Shown: positions 16,271 through 25,792 of the stretch, piece by piece | Numbering within the stretch: the stretch's first letter is position 1 | Layout: each line of letters opens with the position of its first letter | NCBI RefSeq assembly: GCF_001040705.1 | Contig: NZ_CVQP01000006.1 | Location: 1-48,560, forward strand | Direction: 5' to 3' | Origin: Rhodococcus sp. RD6.2 | Lineage (GTDB): Bacteria > Actinomycetota > Actinomycetes > Mycobacteriales > Mycobacteriaceae | Length of the DNA stretch: 48,560 nt | Position numbers and translations under genes: made by a program | The notes under the pieces: generated by a model | The model's input: only the letters and a program-made list of their open reading frames with translations | Told to the model about the DNA's origin: nothing | Database searches by the model: none

Positions 16271-16287
16271 GTTCCGCTCTTCGGAAC
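16271..16287. promoter_or_regulatory. 17-bp palindrome before the hydratase operon (putative IclR operator)
   Basis: GTTCCG-CTCTT-CGGAAC is a perfect inverted repeat with 6-bp arms, 110 bp before the hydratase start. A degenerate copy (GTTCC-ACCTT-CGGGAA, 15418-15433) lies upstream of the IclR gene itself. Confidence 0.5.
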
Positions 16288-16396
16288 TCGACCCTCGCGC
16301 TGGCCGTGACACGGCGGGCACAGTCGTCGTCAGCGCTCATCCACAGGACCCGATGCGCTTCACACTCCGACGAACACGACGACGAGGATTACTTCG

Positions 16397-17197
16397 ATGA
16401 CGCCACTCGACGGCTCCGTAGCAGTCTCGGACGCCTTGGCACGATTGACCGCGGCCGCCGACACCGGTGTGCCGTGCGCACCGGTCCGGGACGTACTCGG
16501 CTCCACCGACATCGCCGCCGCCTACGCGGTGCAGCAGCAGTTGATCGCGGCCCGGGTCGCCGCGGGTGCTGTCGTGGTCGGCCGCAAGATCGGCGCAACC
16601 TCAGCCGCTGTCCAGCAGCAGCTCGGTGTCACGCAGCCCGACTTCGGAGTCCTGCTCGACGACATGGACGTCTCAGGCTTGACGGAGGTCCCCAGCGACC
16701 GCCTGCTCCAGCCCCGCGCCGAAGCCGAGATCGCGATGCGCCTCGGCGCCGACCTGGTCGACGGCGACCTCGACGACGCGCAGATCCGCGCCGCCGTCTC
16801 CGGCCTCGCGGCCGCCATCGAGATCGTCGACTCCCGCATCACCAACTGGGACGTCCACATCACCGACACCGTCGCCGACAATGCGTCGTCCGGCCTGTAC
16901 GTGATCGCCGACAACTGGCTGACCCTCGACGAGGTCGAACCCGTCGGCGTCACGATGCAGATGTGGATCGACGACGAACTGGCTTCCGAGGGAACCGGCG
17001 CGGCCTGCCTCGGCGACCCGCTGGTCGCACTCGGTTGGCTCGCCCGCACCGCCCGCGAGTACGGCCAGCCCCTACTCGCCGGGCAGGTCGTCCTCACCGG
17101 CTCCCTGGGGCCCTTGGCCCCCACCCCGCCCGGCTCGGTCGTCCGCGCCGAGCTGTCCACTCTCGGCACCGTCAACGCCACCTTCTCGAAGGACTGA
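16397..17197 (+). CDS. 2-keto-4-pentenoate hydratase (MhpD/BphH/HsaE family)
   Basis: A 266-residue fumarylacetoacetase-fold hydratase that adds water to 2-hydroxypenta-2,4-dienoate-type products of meta-cleavage, giving 4-hydroxy-2-oxo acids. Visible segments are [39 protein letters not shown] (acidic metal ligands), AIEIVDSRI, and a C-terminal [19 protein letters not shown]. The ribosome site GAGGA precedes ATG 16397. It is the first gene of a run with acetaldehyde dehydrogenase and aldolase, the usual order. Which ring compound feeds it cannot be told; no ring-cleavage dioxygenase is in the window. Confidence 0.92.
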   Translation: MTPLDGSVAVSDALARLTAAADTGVPCAPVRDVLGSTDIAAAYAVQQQLIAARVAAGAVVVGRKIGATSAAVQQQLGVTQPDFGVLLDDMDVSGLTEVPSDRLLQPRAEAEIAMRLGADLVDGDLDDAQIRAAVSGLAAAIEIVDSRITNWDVHITDTVADNASSGLYVIADNWLTLDEVEPVGVTMQMWIDDELASEGTGAACLGDPLVALGWLARTAREYGQPLLAGQVVLTGSLGPLAPTPPGSVVRAELSTLGTVNATFSKD

Positions 17198-17202
17198 CTC
17201 CT

Positions 17203-18153
17203 ATGACAGACAAGCGAACCAAGGTCGCCATCATCGGCTCCGGCAACATCGGCACCGACCTGATGATCAAGGTGATGAACCACTCCGAGAACCTGGAGAT
17301 GGGCGCGATGGTCGGCATCGACCCCGCCTCCGACGGTCTCGCCCGCGCCGCCTCGCTCGGCGTGCCGATCACGTCCGACGGCGTCGAGGGCCTCGTCGCC
17401 CTCCCGAACTTCGACGAGATCGAGATCGTCTTCGACGCGACGTCCGCGAAGGCGCACGTCGTGAACAACGAGCGTCTCGGCGCGCTCGGCAAGCGCCTCA
17501 TCGACCTCACCCCCGCCGCGATCGGCCCGTTCGTGGTGCCCGCCGTCAACGCCGACGAGCACCTCGACGCACCGAACGTGAACATGGTGACGTGCGGTGG
17601 CCAGGCCACCATCCCGATGGTCGCGGCCGTCTCCCGCGTCGTCCCGGTCGCGTACGCCGAGATCGTCGCGTCGATCGCGTCGAAGTCCGCAGGCCCGGGC
17701 ACCCGCGCCAACATCGACGAGTTCACCGAGACCACGTCCAGCGCGATCGTCTCCGTCGGTGGCGCCAAGCGCGGCAAGGCGATCATCATCCTCAACCCGG
17801 CCGAGCCGCCGCTGATGATGCGCGACACGGTCTTCTGCCTCGTCGATGCGCCGGACCCGGCCACCCACGACGAGATCCGTCAGTCGGTCGAGAAGATGGT
17901 CGGCGACGTCGCGGCGTACGTGCCCGGCTACCGCCTCAAGCAGCAGGTCCAGATCACCGAGATCCCGTCCGACCAGCCGGTCGAGACGCTGCTCGTCGAC
18001 AACAACCGTCCCACCCACCAGGTCTCGATCTTCCTCGAGGTCGAGGGCGCCGGACACTACCTGCCCACCTACGCGGGCAACCTCGACATCATGACCTCCG
18101 CCGGCATGCAGATCGCGGAGCGGATCGCCCAGAAGAAGGAAGCCACCCGATGA
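17203..18153 (+). CDS. Acetaldehyde dehydrogenase (acylating) (MhpF/BphJ/HsaG family)
   Basis: A 316-residue NAD- and CoA-dependent enzyme that converts acetaldehyde or propionaldehyde to the acyl-CoA. The N-terminal Rossmann motif [14 protein letters not shown] (residue 7 on), the active-site Cys131 (VTCGGQAT), [19 protein letters not shown] and a C-terminal [10 protein letters not shown] fit the family along its full length. It forms a channelling complex with the aldolase encoded next, whose ATG overlaps this stop by four bases. It starts 5 bp after the hydratase. Confidence 0.95.
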   Translation: MTDKRTKVAIIGSGNIGTDLMIKVMNHSENLEMGAMVGIDPASDGLARAASLGVPITSDGVEGLVALPNFDEIEIVFDATSAKAHVVNNERLGALGKRLIDLTPAAIGPFVVPAVNADEHLDAPNVNMVTCGGQATIPMVAAVSRVVPVAYAEIVASIASKSAGPGTRANIDEFTETTSSAIVSVGGAKRGKAIIILNPAEPPLMMRDTVFCLVDAPDPATHDEIRQSVEKMVGDVAAYVPGYRLKQQVQITEIPSDQPVETLLVDNNRPTHQVSIFLEVEGAGHYLPTYAGNLDIMTSAGMQIAERIAQKKEATR

Positions 18154-19175
18154 GCGCCAACCCCACCGTCTTCGTCCAGGACGTCACCCTCCGCGACGGC
18201 ATGCACGCGGTGCGCCATCGCATTTCGCCCGAGGACGTCAAGCGGATCGTCACCGCCCTCGACGACGCGGGCGTCGACGCGATCGAGGTCGCGCACGGTG
18301 ACGGCCTCGCGGGCGGATCGGTGAACTACGGCCCCGGCTCGAACACCGACTGGGAGTGGATCGAGGCCGCGGCGGACGCGATCAAGAACGCCCGCCTCAC
18401 CACGCTGCTGCTGCCCGGCGTCGGCACCATCGAGGAACTCAAGCACGCCTACAAGCTCGGTGTGCGCTCGGTGCGCATCGCGACACACTGCACCGAGGCC
18501 GACGTCTCCGCACAGCACATCGAGACCGCACGCGAGATCGGCATGGACGTCTCGGGCTTCCTGATGATGAGCCACATGGCGCCCGCCGAGGAGCTGGCGA
18601 AGCAGGCGAAGCTGATGGAGTCGTATGGCGCGCACTGCGTCTACGTCACCGACTCGGGCGGACGACTGACGCTGACCGGCGTCCGCGACCGCGTCCGCGC
18701 GTACCGCGACATCCTCAACGAGGGCACCGAGATCGGCATCCACGCCCACGAGAACCTCTCCATGTCGGTGGCCAACTCGGTCGTCGCAGTCGAGGAGGGT
18801 GTCTACCGTGTGGACGCGTCGCTCGCCGGGCACGGCGCCGGCGCGGGCAACTGCCCCATCGAGGCGTTCGTCGCGGTGGCGGACCTCTACGAGTGGAAGC
18901 ACGGCTGCGACGTGTTCGCACTGCAGGACGCCGCCGACGACATCGTCCGCCCGCTGCAGGACCGCCCGGTCCGCGTCGACCGCGAGACCCTGACCCTCGG
19001 CTACGCCGGTGTCTACTCCAGCTTCCTGCGGCACGCAGAGATCCAGTCGGCGCGCTACGGCGTCGACGTCCGCACCCTCCTCCTCGAGGCGGGCAAGCGT
19101 CGCCTCGTCGGCGGCCAGGAGGACATGCTCATCGACATCGCGCTCGACCTTCAGTCGAAGTCCGCTTCGGCGTAG
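18150..19175 (+). CDS. 4-hydroxy-2-oxovalerate aldolase (MhpE/BphI/HsaF family)
   Basis: A 341-residue class II pyruvate aldolase that cleaves 4-hydroxy-2-oxo acids to pyruvate and an aldehyde, which passes to the partner dehydrogenase. [13 protein letters not shown] contains the catalytic Arg15, metal ligand Asp16 and His19. [11 protein letters not shown] contributes metal ligands His198 and His200. The C-terminal [13 protein letters not shown] carries the conserved Tyr region. It is the last gene of the operon; a strong hairpin follows 22 bp later. Confidence 0.95.
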   Translation: MSANPTVFVQDVTLRDGMHAVRHRISPEDVKRIVTALDDAGVDAIEVAHGDGLAGGSVNYGPGSNTDWEWIEAAADAIKNARLTTLLLPGVGTIEELKHAYKLGVRSVRIATHCTEADVSAQHIETAREIGMDVSGFLMMSHMAPAEELAKQAKLMESYGAHCVYVTDSGGRLTLTGVRDRVRAYRDILNEGTEIGIHAHENLSMSVANSVVAVEEGVYRVDASLAGHGAGAGNCPIEAFVAVADLYEWKHGCDVFALQDAADDIVRPLQDRPVRVDRETLTLGYAGVYSSFLRHAEIQSARYGVDVRTLLLEAGKRRLVGGQEDMLIDIALDLQSKSASA

Positions 19176-19197
19176 TTCGCCGCGTTCGCACGCCGTT

Positions 19198-19247
19198 TCC
19201 CGCGTCCGCACCTCTTCTGCCTGTACAGAGGGGGTGCGGACGCGGGA
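19198..19247. terminator. Terminator of the meta-cleavage operon
   Basis: A 15-bp stem (TCCCGCGTCCGCACC at 19198-19212, complement at 19233-19247) is followed by TTT. The loop side adds extra AGAGG/CCTCT pairing. Confidence 0.7.
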
Positions 19248-19337
19248 TTTCGTGTGTGGAGGGCTCTCGCTCACAGGCTGCACACATGGTCGACGGGCAC
19301 AATGGGTGGCGAGCAATCGAAGTGAGGACGATTCCAC

Positions 19338-20090
19338 GTGAGCACCCACCTGACCGATGGCGGCATCGAGCCCGAACTGGTCATCCTCGGCGACCTGTTC
19401 CGCGATCTGACCGGAATGGAGCTGGAGGCGCCGCCGGAACCCCCGACCCTGGAGACACTGCGAGAACTCCAGCAACGCCTGGCCGGCTTCCGGCTCAACT
19501 ACAAGTTCGCAATCGACGCGACCCTGACGAAGATCAACATCCTGCGTGAGGAGTTCGAGCAGTCGCACGACTACAGCCCGATCGAACACGTCAACACCCG
19601 ACTCAAGTCGATGGAGTCGCTGGTGACGAAGGCCGTGCGGATCGGCTGCCCGCCGGACATCGAGTCGATTCGCGAACAGATCCGTGACATCGCCGGAATC
19701 CGCGTCACCTGCGCCTTCGTGTCCGACGCGTACTGGGTCGCCGAGATGCTCACCAGCCAACCCGACGTGACGCTGGTGCAGGTCAAGGACTACATCGCGA
19801 ACCCGAAGCCGAACGGCTACCAGAGCCTGCACCTGATCGTGCAGGTGCCGGTGTACCTGTCGGACCGCACCGAGCCGACGTACGTCGAGATCCAGATCCG
19901 CACCATCGCGATGGACTTCTGGGCCAGTCTCGAGCACAAGATCTACTACAAGTTCGACCGCGCGGTCCCGCCACGCCTGCTCGACGAACTCAAGCAGGCC
20001 GCCGACGCCGCCGCCGAGCTGGACCGGACGATGGCCCGCCTGCACGACGAGGTGACGGCACTCGACAAGGGTGCGCCCATCGTCGACTGA
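19338..20090 (+). CDS. Small alarmone synthetase (RelA/SpoT synthetase domain only)
   Basis: A 250-residue (p)ppGpp synthetase without the HD hydrolase, TGS or ACT domains of full-length Rel. The synthetase motifs are visible: RLKSMESLVTKA, IREQIRDIAGIRVTCAF, NPKPNGYQSLHLIV and YVEIQIRTIAMDFWASLEHK. It would transfer pyrophosphate from ATP to GTP/GDP under stress. The start is GTG 19338, between the upstream terminator and the conserved region. It seems monocistronic and unrelated to the catabolic neighbours. Confidence 0.9.
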   Translation: MSTHLTDGGIEPELVILGDLFRDLTGMELEAPPEPPTLETLRELQQRLAGFRLNYKFAIDATLTKINILREEFEQSHDYSPIEHVNTRLKSMESLVTKAVRIGCPPDIESIREQIRDIAGIRVTCAFVSDAYWVAEMLTSQPDVTLVQVKDYIANPKPNGYQSLHLIVQVPVYLSDRTEPTYVEIQIRTIAMDFWASLEHKIYYKFDRAVPPRLLDELKQAADAAAELDRTMARLHDEVTALDKGAPIVD

Positions 20091-20176
20091 CGGCGTGCAC
20101 ACACGTCTCCCCGTATGCACTGGGGCATTGCGCGCGCACCGGGGGTGCGGACGCAGGAAAAGGGCTGCGCGACACG

Positions 20177-20668
20177 TCAGAGGGCGGCGAGGTAGCGGTC
20201 GCTGATGCGACGCTGAACCGATCGCGCCGGCACGGCGCCGAGACGCGACCACCAGAGCGCGGGACGCGAGAACGCGGTGATCGTGAGGACGACCGAGTCG
20301 TCGGCGCACCATTCGACGCAGAACAGTTCCTCCCCGCGTTCGGGGTGACCGGTCAGGGTGCCGTACGCGAAGCCGCGTCTGCGGGGCTCGTCGACGACGT
20401 ACACGATCTCGCAGTGCGCGACGACCGGCAGCGGGCCCACCCGGATTCGGAGGCGCACCCGGTCCCCGACCTCGACACGACCACCCGACACCCGCACTCC
20501 GGCGCGCTCGTGCAGCGTCCACGAGCGCAACTCGTCGGCAGCGCGCTCGAACAGCGCGCCACCGGTCCCGAGCACGCGCGAACGCTGCACGTGGTGGTAC
20601 CCGTCCGGCAGCTCGTGCGCGGTGGCGCCGACTTCCCGGTAGGTGAGGCGTCGCTCGCGAGTGCGCAT
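20177..20668 (-). CDS. DUF1990 family protein
   Basis: A 163-residue protein with the order of conserved pieces I know from DUF1990: LTYREVGAT and LPDGYHHV near the N-terminus, GDRVRLRIRVGPLPVVAHCEIVYVVDEPRR in the middle and GHPERGEELFCVEW with FSRPALWWSRLG at the C-terminus. The fold is thought to be a START/SRPBCC-like lipid or ligand-binding domain; the function is unknown. ATG 20668 is the family-consistent start, and upstream sequence in the frame is not conserved-looking. Confidence 0.8.
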   Translation of the reverse strand: MRTRERRLTYREVGATAHELPDGYHHVQRSRVLGTGGALFERAADELRSWTLHERAGVRVSGGRVEVGDRVRLRIRVGPLPVVAHCEIVYVVDEPRRRGFAYGTLTGHPERGEELFCVEWCADDSVVLTITAFSRPALWWSRLGAVPARSVQRRISDRYLAAL

Positions 20669-20753
20669 GGTTATCGACCATTGCACACGGGAATTGACCG
20701 CGCAGCGCAGGTGCGGACGCGGCGAACGGGGTGCGCCAACCGCACCTCGAACG

Positions 20754-21941
20754 TCAGCCCACGACCCCCGTACCGCGCAGTGCGGCGATCCGGTCGCCGT
20801 ACCCGAGTTCGGTGAGCACGGCATCGGTGTGCGCGCCGAGCGGCGGCACGTCACCCATGCGAAGTTCGGTGTCGCGGAACGTCATCGGCGGCAGCAGCGC
20901 CCACACCGGCCCTGTGGGGGTCTCGACCTCACGCCATCGCTCCCGCTCCTGCAACTGTGGGTGCGCGACGAGACCCGCCACGTCGCGGACCTGCGCAGCG
21001 GGAACCCCGACCTCCGCGAGCCGGACGTCGAGGTCGCGGGTCGTCCAGCCGGACGTCTCCGCGGCGACGGCGGCATCGCACTTCGTGCGGTTGCGGACCC
21101 GGTCGACGTTGGTGCGCAGCTCCGGGTCGTCGGCGAGGTCAGGACGGCCGAACACATCGACGACGAGTGCACGCCAGCCGCGATCGTTCTGGACGCCGAT
21201 CAGGATCTCGCCGTCACAGGTCGGATAGGCGTCGTAGGGCGCGATCGTCGCGTGACTCAGACCCATCCTCGGGACCTGCCGGTCGGCGTACATCTGCACG
21301 TACATCGGGTGGCCGAGCCACTCCGCGGTCGCGTCGAACATCGAGACGTCGACGGTCGCGCCGACCCCGAACCGTTCGCGGCGCAGGAGCGCGGACACCA
21401 CCGAGTTCAGCGCGTACATCCCTGCGGCGATGTCGGCCGTCGGGATTCCCGTCTTCGTCGCGGTCTCGGGGGTTCCGGTGACCGACACGAGTCCCGCTTC
21501 CGCCTGGATCAGCAGGTCGTACGCGCGACGGTCCCGCATCGGTCCCGCCGTCCCGTAGCCGGACAGGTTCACCACCACGAGACGGGGATCGCGGTCGCGC
21601 AGTGCGTCGGCGTCGAGTCCGAGACGGTTCACGGCGCCGGGCGCGAGGTTCTGCACGAACACGTCCGCGCGGGCGACGAGATCCCGGACGAGCGCGACGC
21701 CCTCCGCCGACTTCAGGTCGACGGCGACCGACTCCTTGCCGCGGTTCAGCCAGACGAAGTGCGACGCCTGACCTCGCACGGTGTCGTCGTAGGCGCGCGC
21801 GAAGTCGCCCTCACCGACCCGTTCGATCTTGACGACGCGGGCCCCGAGGTCCGCGAGGTGCCGCGTCGCGAGCGGGGCCGCGACGGCCTGCTCGAGAGCC
21901 ACCACCAGGTAGCCCTCGAGCGGAAGCGGACCGGTCGCCAC
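20754..21941 (-). CDS. CaiB/BaiF family III CoA-transferase or racemase
   Basis: A 395-residue family III CoA-transferase. LPLEGYLVVALEQAVAAPLA and LADLGARVVKIERVGEGDFA open the fold. WLNRGKESVAVDL is the nucleotide-binding stretch, and the catalytic Asp is D142 in RRAYDLLIQAEAG. It would move CoA between a donor such as succinyl-CoA and a carboxylic acid. It is translationally coupled to the upstream acyl-CoA dehydrogenase: GTG 21941 lies one base after that stop codon. Alpha-methylacyl-CoA racemases share this fold and cannot be excluded. Confidence 0.88.
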   Translation of the reverse strand: MATGPLPLEGYLVVALEQAVAAPLATRHLADLGARVVKIERVGEGDFARAYDDTVRGQASHFVWLNRGKESVAVDLKSAEGVALVRDLVARADVFVQNLAPGAVNRLGLDADALRDRDPRLVVVNLSGYGTAGPMRDRRAYDLLIQAEAGLVSVTGTPETATKTGIPTADIAAGMYALNSVVSALLRRERFGVGATVDVSMFDATAEWLGHPMYVQMYADRQVPRMGLSHATIAPYDAYPTCDGEILIGVQNDRGWRALVVDVFGRPDLADDPELRTNVDRVRNRTKCDAAVAAETSGWTTRDLDVRLAEVGVPAAQVRDVAGLVAHPQLQERERWREVETPTGPVWALLPPMTFRDTELRMGDVPPLGAHTDAVLTELGYGDRIAALRGTGVVG

Positions 21942-21942
21942 G

Positions 21943-23145
21943 TCAGACGGCCTTCGAGGCGGCCCTGAGGAGTCCGCGGCCGATGATCGTGCGTTGGATC
22001 TCGCTGGCGCCCTCGTACAGGCGCAGCAGGCGGACGTCGCGGTAGATCCGCTCGACGGGAACGTCCCGCATGTAGCCGCTGCCGCCGTGGATCTGCACGG
22101 CGAGGTCCGCGACCTTGCCGACCATCTCGGTGCAGTACAGCTTCGCCACCGATGGCGCGATGCGCCGGTCCGTCTCCTCGACCCACGCCCGCGCCGCGTC
22201 TCGGACCAGCGCACGGCCCGCCATGACTCCGGTCTGCTGGTCGGCGAGCATCGCTTGCACGAGCTGGAACTCCCCGATCGGGCTGCCACCCTGGGTGGCG
22301 GTCGCGGCGTAGGTGACGGACTCGTCGAGTGCGCGCTGCGCCTGCCCGACCGAGAGCGCGGCGATGTGCACCCGGCCCCGAGCCAGAGACGTCATTGCGG
22401 CGCGGTAGCCGGCGTCCTCGTCGCCGCCGACGAGCGCGTCCGCGGGCACCCGCACGTCACTGAAGTGCACGTCCGACGTCCAGGCACCTTCCTGCCCCAT
22501 CTTGCGGTCCTTCGCCCCGACAGCGACACCCGCTGTGTCGGCGGGGACGAGGAAGACGGCGATGCCTTCGCCGTTCGCGTCGCGGGGCCGGGTGCGGGCG
22601 AACACCACGAACAGGTTCGCGAGCGGGGCGTTGGTGATGAACCGCTTCTCCCCGGTGATCACCCAGTCATCGCCGTCGCGGACCGCCCTGGTGCGCAGGC
22701 CTGCCGGGTTGGAGCCCGCGCCGGGTTCGGTCAGTGCGAACGACGCGACGACGTCGCCGGACGCGATCGGCTCGAGCCACCGCTTCTTCTGCTCGTCGGT
22801 GCCGAACCCGACGAGCACCTGCCCGGCGATGCCGTTGTTGGTACCGAACATCGACCGCAGCGCCAACGACGTGTAGCCGAACTCCATCGCGAGTTCGGCA
22901 TCCTGCGCGAGGTTCAGCCCGAGTCCGCCCCACTGCTGCGGGATGGCGTACCCGAACAGACCCATCTCCTTTGCCGCGTCGCGGATGTCGTCCGGGATCG
23001 CGTCGGTGTCGGCGATCTCCTGTTCCCGCGGGACCACGACGGAACGGATGAAGCGCCTGGTCTGCGCGAGGATCTCGGCGAAGTCCTCGGCGCCGACCTC
23101 GGCTCCACCTGGAATCACGGCACCGGCCGGAACAGCAGTCGTCAT
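21943..23145 (-). CDS. Acyl-CoA dehydrogenase
   Basis: A 400-residue FAD-dependent dehydrogenase introducing an alpha-beta double bond into an acyl-CoA. Conserved pieces are IPQQWGGLGLNLAQDAELAM, SFALTEPGAGSNPAGLRT, VITGEKRFITNAP, QIHGGSGYMRDVPVERIYRD and LYEGASEIQRTIIGRGLL, the last containing the probable catalytic Glu. ATG 23145 with GGTGG upstream is chosen; GTG 23160 is an alternative five codons earlier. It diverges from the SDR-thiolase operon at 23335 and is coupled to the CoA-transferase. Confidence 0.92.
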   Translation of the reverse strand: MTTAVPAGAVIPGGAEVGAEDFAEILAQTRRFIRSVVVPREQEIADTDAIPDDIRDAAKEMGLFGYAIPQQWGGLGLNLAQDAELAMEFGYTSLALRSMFGTNNGIAGQVLVGFGTDEQKKRWLEPIASGDVVASFALTEPGAGSNPAGLRTRAVRDGDDWVITGEKRFITNAPLANLFVVFARTRPRDANGEGIAVFLVPADTAGVAVGAKDRKMGQEGAWTSDVHFSDVRVPADALVGGDEDAGYRAAMTSLARGRVHIAALSVGQAQRALDESVTYAATATQGGSPIGEFQLVQAMLADQQTGVMAGRALVRDAARAWVEETDRRIAPSVAKLYCTEMVGKVADLAVQIHGGSGYMRDVPVERIYRDVRLLRLYEGASEIQRTIIGRGLLRAASKAV

Positions 23146-23334
23146 GTCATCCACCATCACCGGCCGGCGCGCCCGCGTCCAATACGAATCGGCCTACCCC
23201 TTCGTTAGTCAATTCGGATCGCGGATCCGGCGCTCGACCCTTCCTTCGCGAACGGGGCCGTGGTTAGGGTGAATTCGGCCCGCGCCACGTCACGTTCGGC
23301 GGCGCCCCACCCCGTACCGATTCGAGGAGTTCCC

Positions 23335-24075
23335 ATGCAATTGCTGTCCGACCGTACCGCCGTGATCACCGGTGGTGCACAGGGAATCGGCTTTGCGATC
23401 GCCGAGCGCTTCATCGCCGAGGGTGCTCGCGTGGTTCTCGGTGACATCGACGAGTCAGCCGTGCAGGAGGCGGCGAACAAGCTCGGCGGCGCCGAGGTGG
23501 CGCGCGGCGTGCGCTGCGACGTGACCTCCGGCGACGACGTCCAGGCGATGCTCGACACCGCCCTCGAGGCGTTCGGCGGCCTCGACGTGCTCGTCAACAA
23601 CGCAGGCATCACCCGCGATGCCACGATGCGGAACATGACCGAGGAGCAGTTCGACCAGGTCATCGCCGTGCACCTCAAGGGGACGTGGAACGGTCTTCGG
23701 CTGGCGTCGCCGATCATGCGCGAGCGTAAGTCCGGCTCGATCGTGAACCTGTCGTCCCTGTCGGGGAAGGTCGGCCTGGTCGGGCAGACGAACTATTCGG
23801 CCGCGAAGGCGGGCATCGTCGGCATGACGAAGGCGGCAGCGAAAGAACTTGCGCACCATGGTATTCGCGTCAACGCGATCGCACCGGGCCTGATCCGGTC
23901 GGCGATGACGGAGTCGATGCCGCAGAAGGCGTGGGATCAGAAGATGGCGGAGATCCCGATGGGTCGTGCGGGCGAGGTCGAGGAGGTCGCGAATGTCGCC
24001 CTGTTCCTGGCATCGGACCTGTCGTCCTACATGACGGGCACCCGGCTCGACGTCACCGGCGGACGATTCATGTGA
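23335..24075 (+). CDS. FabG-like SDR (3-oxoacyl reductase / 3-hydroxyacyl-CoA dehydrogenase)
   Basis: A 246-residue classical SDR with TGGAQGIG (residue 12 on), [15 protein letters not shown], Ser in NLSSLSG, YSAAK as catalytic YxxxK, and [10 protein letters not shown]. The close fit to FabG and PhaB suggests interconversion of 3-oxoacyl and 3-hydroxyacyl thioesters. ATG 23335 has GAGGAG six bases upstream. It is followed at 48 bp by a thiolase and then a MaoC hydratase, so it probably acts as the dehydrogenase of a beta-oxidation set. Confidence 0.9.
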   Translation: MQLLSDRTAVITGGAQGIGFAIAERFIAEGARVVLGDIDESAVQEAANKLGGAEVARGVRCDVTSGDDVQAMLDTALEAFGGLDVLVNNAGITRDATMRNMTEEQFDQVIAVHLKGTWNGLRLASPIMRERKSGSIVNLSSLSGKVGLVGQTNYSAAKAGIVGMTKAAAKELAHHGIRVNAIAPGLIRSAMTESMPQKAWDQKMAEIPMGRAGEVEEVANVALFLASDLSSYMTGTRLDVTGGRFM

Positions 24076-24123
24076 CATCCGCTGCGTCAAAGCTTGATTC
24101 ACCCACTCGAAGGAGACATCACC

Positions 24124-25335
24124 ATGCGTGAAGCAGTGATCTGCGAGCCGGTGCGTACCCCGATCGGTCGCTACGGCGGAACGTTCAAGGCCCTCACCGC
24201 CGTCGACCTCGGTGTCACCGCATTGCGGGGCATGATCGAGCGCACCGGCATCGCGCCCGGCGACATCGAGGACGTGATCCTCGGCCACTGCAACGGCAAC
24301 AGCGAGGCCCCCGCCATCGGCCGCGTCGTCGCACTCGACGCCGGACTGCCCGTCACCGTGCCCGGCATGCACGTCGACCGTCGCTGCGGCTCCGGCCTGC
24401 AGGCCGTGATCCAGGCGGCGATGCAGGTGGCGGCCGGCGACAACGACCTCGTCGTCGCGGGCGGAACCGAGTCCATGAGCAACGCGGCGTTCTACTCCGT
24501 CGACATGCGGTGGGGCGGCTCCCGCGGCGGAGTGCGGATTCACGACGGCCTGGCGCGCGCCCGCGAGACCGCGGGCGGTCGCCACCACCCCGTCCCCGGC
24601 GGGATGCTGGAGACGGCCGAGAACCTGCGCCGCGAGTATGCGATTCCCCGCGAGGAGCAGGACCGGCTCGCGATGAACTCGCACCTTCGCGCGGTCGCCG
24701 CGCAGCAGTCGGGTCTGCTCGCGGAAGAGATCGTGCCGGTCACGGTGCCCGGTCGGCGCGGCGACACCGTCGTCGACACCGACGAGCACCCCCGCGCCGA
24801 CACCACGATGGAGTCGCTCGCCGCGCTCGAGCCGGTCCTGGCGAAATCCGATCCGGCCGCGACCGTCACCGCGGGCAACGCCAGCGGCCAGAACGACGCC
24901 GCCGCGATGTGCATCGTCACCACACCGGAGAAGGCGGCCGAACTCGGACTGCGTCCTCTGGTGAAGCTGGTGTCCTGGGGCCTGGCCGGTGTCGCTCCGA
25001 AGGTCATGGGCATCGGACCCGTCCCGGCCACGGAAGTGGCGCTGCGCAAAGCGAATCTGACACTCTCCGACATCGACCTCATCGAACTCAACGAGGCGTT
25101 CGCCGCGCAGGCACTGGCCGTGATGCGCGAGTGGAAGTTCACCGACGCCGACCAGGACCGCACCAACGTCCTCGGATCCGGTATCTCCCTCGGCCATCCC
25201 GTCGGCGCGACCGGGGTGCGCATGCTCGGCACCCTGGCCCGCGAATTGCACCGCCGCGGTGGCCGATACGGTCTCGAGACGATGTGCATCGGCGGCGGCC
25301 AAGGCCTGGCCGCGATCTTCGAAAAGGTGGCGTGA
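24124..25335 (+). CDS. Thiolase (acetyl-CoA acyltransferase)
   Basis: A 403-residue degradative/biosynthetic thiolase. The nucleophile is Cys88 in HVDRRCGSGLQAV. NEAFAAQALAV, GSGISLGHPVGATG (His) and ETMCIGGGQGLAAIFE (second Cys) complete the active site. It would cleave 3-oxoacyl-CoA to acetyl-CoA and a shortened acyl-CoA, or run in reverse. The ribosome site AAGGAG precedes ATG 24124. The MaoC gene starts one base past its stop. Confidence 0.94.
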   Translation: MREAVICEPVRTPIGRYGGTFKALTAVDLGVTALRGMIERTGIAPGDIEDVILGHCNGNSEAPAIGRVVALDAGLPVTVPGMHVDRRCGSGLQAVIQAAMQVAAGDNDLVVAGGTESMSNAAFYSVDMRWGGSRGGVRIHDGLARARETAGGRHHPVPGGMLETAENLRREYAIPREEQDRLAMNSHLRAVAAQQSGLLAEEIVPVTVPGRRGDTVVDTDEHPRADTTMESLAALEPVLAKSDPAATVTAGNASGQNDAAAMCIVTTPEKAAELGLRPLVKLVSWGLAGVAPKVMGIGPVPATEVALRKANLTLSDIDLIELNEAFAAQALAVMREWKFTDADQDRTNVLGSGISLGHPVGATGVRMLGTLARELHRRGGRYGLETMCIGGGQGLAAIFEKVA

Positions 25336-25336
25336 C

Positions 25337-25792
25337 GTGACAACGACCTTCGACAGCCTCGACGCGCTGGACGCCGCACTCGGCGAGCCCCTCGGCCCCG
25401 GCGAGTGGCTGACCGTCGAGCAGGACCGGATCGATGCCTTCGCCGACACCACCGGCGACCACCAGTGGATCCACGTCGACCCCGAGCTGGCGGCGTCCGG
25501 GCCGTACGGCGCGCCCATCGCGCACGGCTACCTGACGCTCTCGCTGCTACCGATCCTCGGCGGCGGCCTGTACACGATCGGCACGGGCTCGGCACGGGTC
25601 AACTACGGCAGCAACAAGGTTCGCTTCCCGTCCCCGGTCCGCGTCGGATCCCGGATCCGGGCGACCGCGACGCCGGTCGCGCTCGACCGCAAGGATTCGG
25701 GAGCATTCCTGACCACGAAGTTCGTCGTCGAGATCGAGGGCTCCGACAAGCCGGCCTGCGTCGCCGAAGTCGTGACGCTGATCGTGCCATGA
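25337..25792 (+). CDS. MaoC-like (R)-specific enoyl-CoA hydratase
   Basis: A 151-residue hot-dog hydratase. The motif DTTGDHQWIHVDPE supplies the catalytic Asp and His; AHGYLTLSLLP and GSNKVRFPSPVRVGSRIRA follow as in NodN/MaoC proteins. It hydrates trans-2-enoyl-CoA to the (R)-3-hydroxyacyl-CoA. The GTG start at 25337 is one base beyond the thiolase stop codon, and its own stop overlaps the next gene by four bases, so the three are co-translated. Confidence 0.9.
   Translation: MTTTFDSLDALDAALGEPLGPGEWLTVEQDRIDAFADTTGDHQWIHVDPELAASGPYGAPIAHGYLTLSLLPILGGGLYTIGTGSARVNYGSNKVRFPSPVRVGSRIRATATPVALDRKDSGAFLTTKFVVEIEGSDKPACVAEVVTLIVP

Noticed and set aside
16306-17202. Fused 615-residue reading of the acetaldehyde dehydrogenase frame
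   Set aside because: The first 299 codons are out of frame with the hydratase gene and not family-like; the enzyme starts at ATG 17203.
18069-20681. Very long open frame (870 codons) on the minus strand across the aldolase and alarmone synthetase genes
   Set aside because: It is antisense to two well-recognised genes and shows no family motif. It arises from GC-rich codon structure leaving the opposite strand free of stops.
21602-21832. Short Arg-rich plus-strand frame inside the CoA-transferase gene
   Set aside because: It lies wholly antisense to a recognised gene, and its composition is that of a chance frame.
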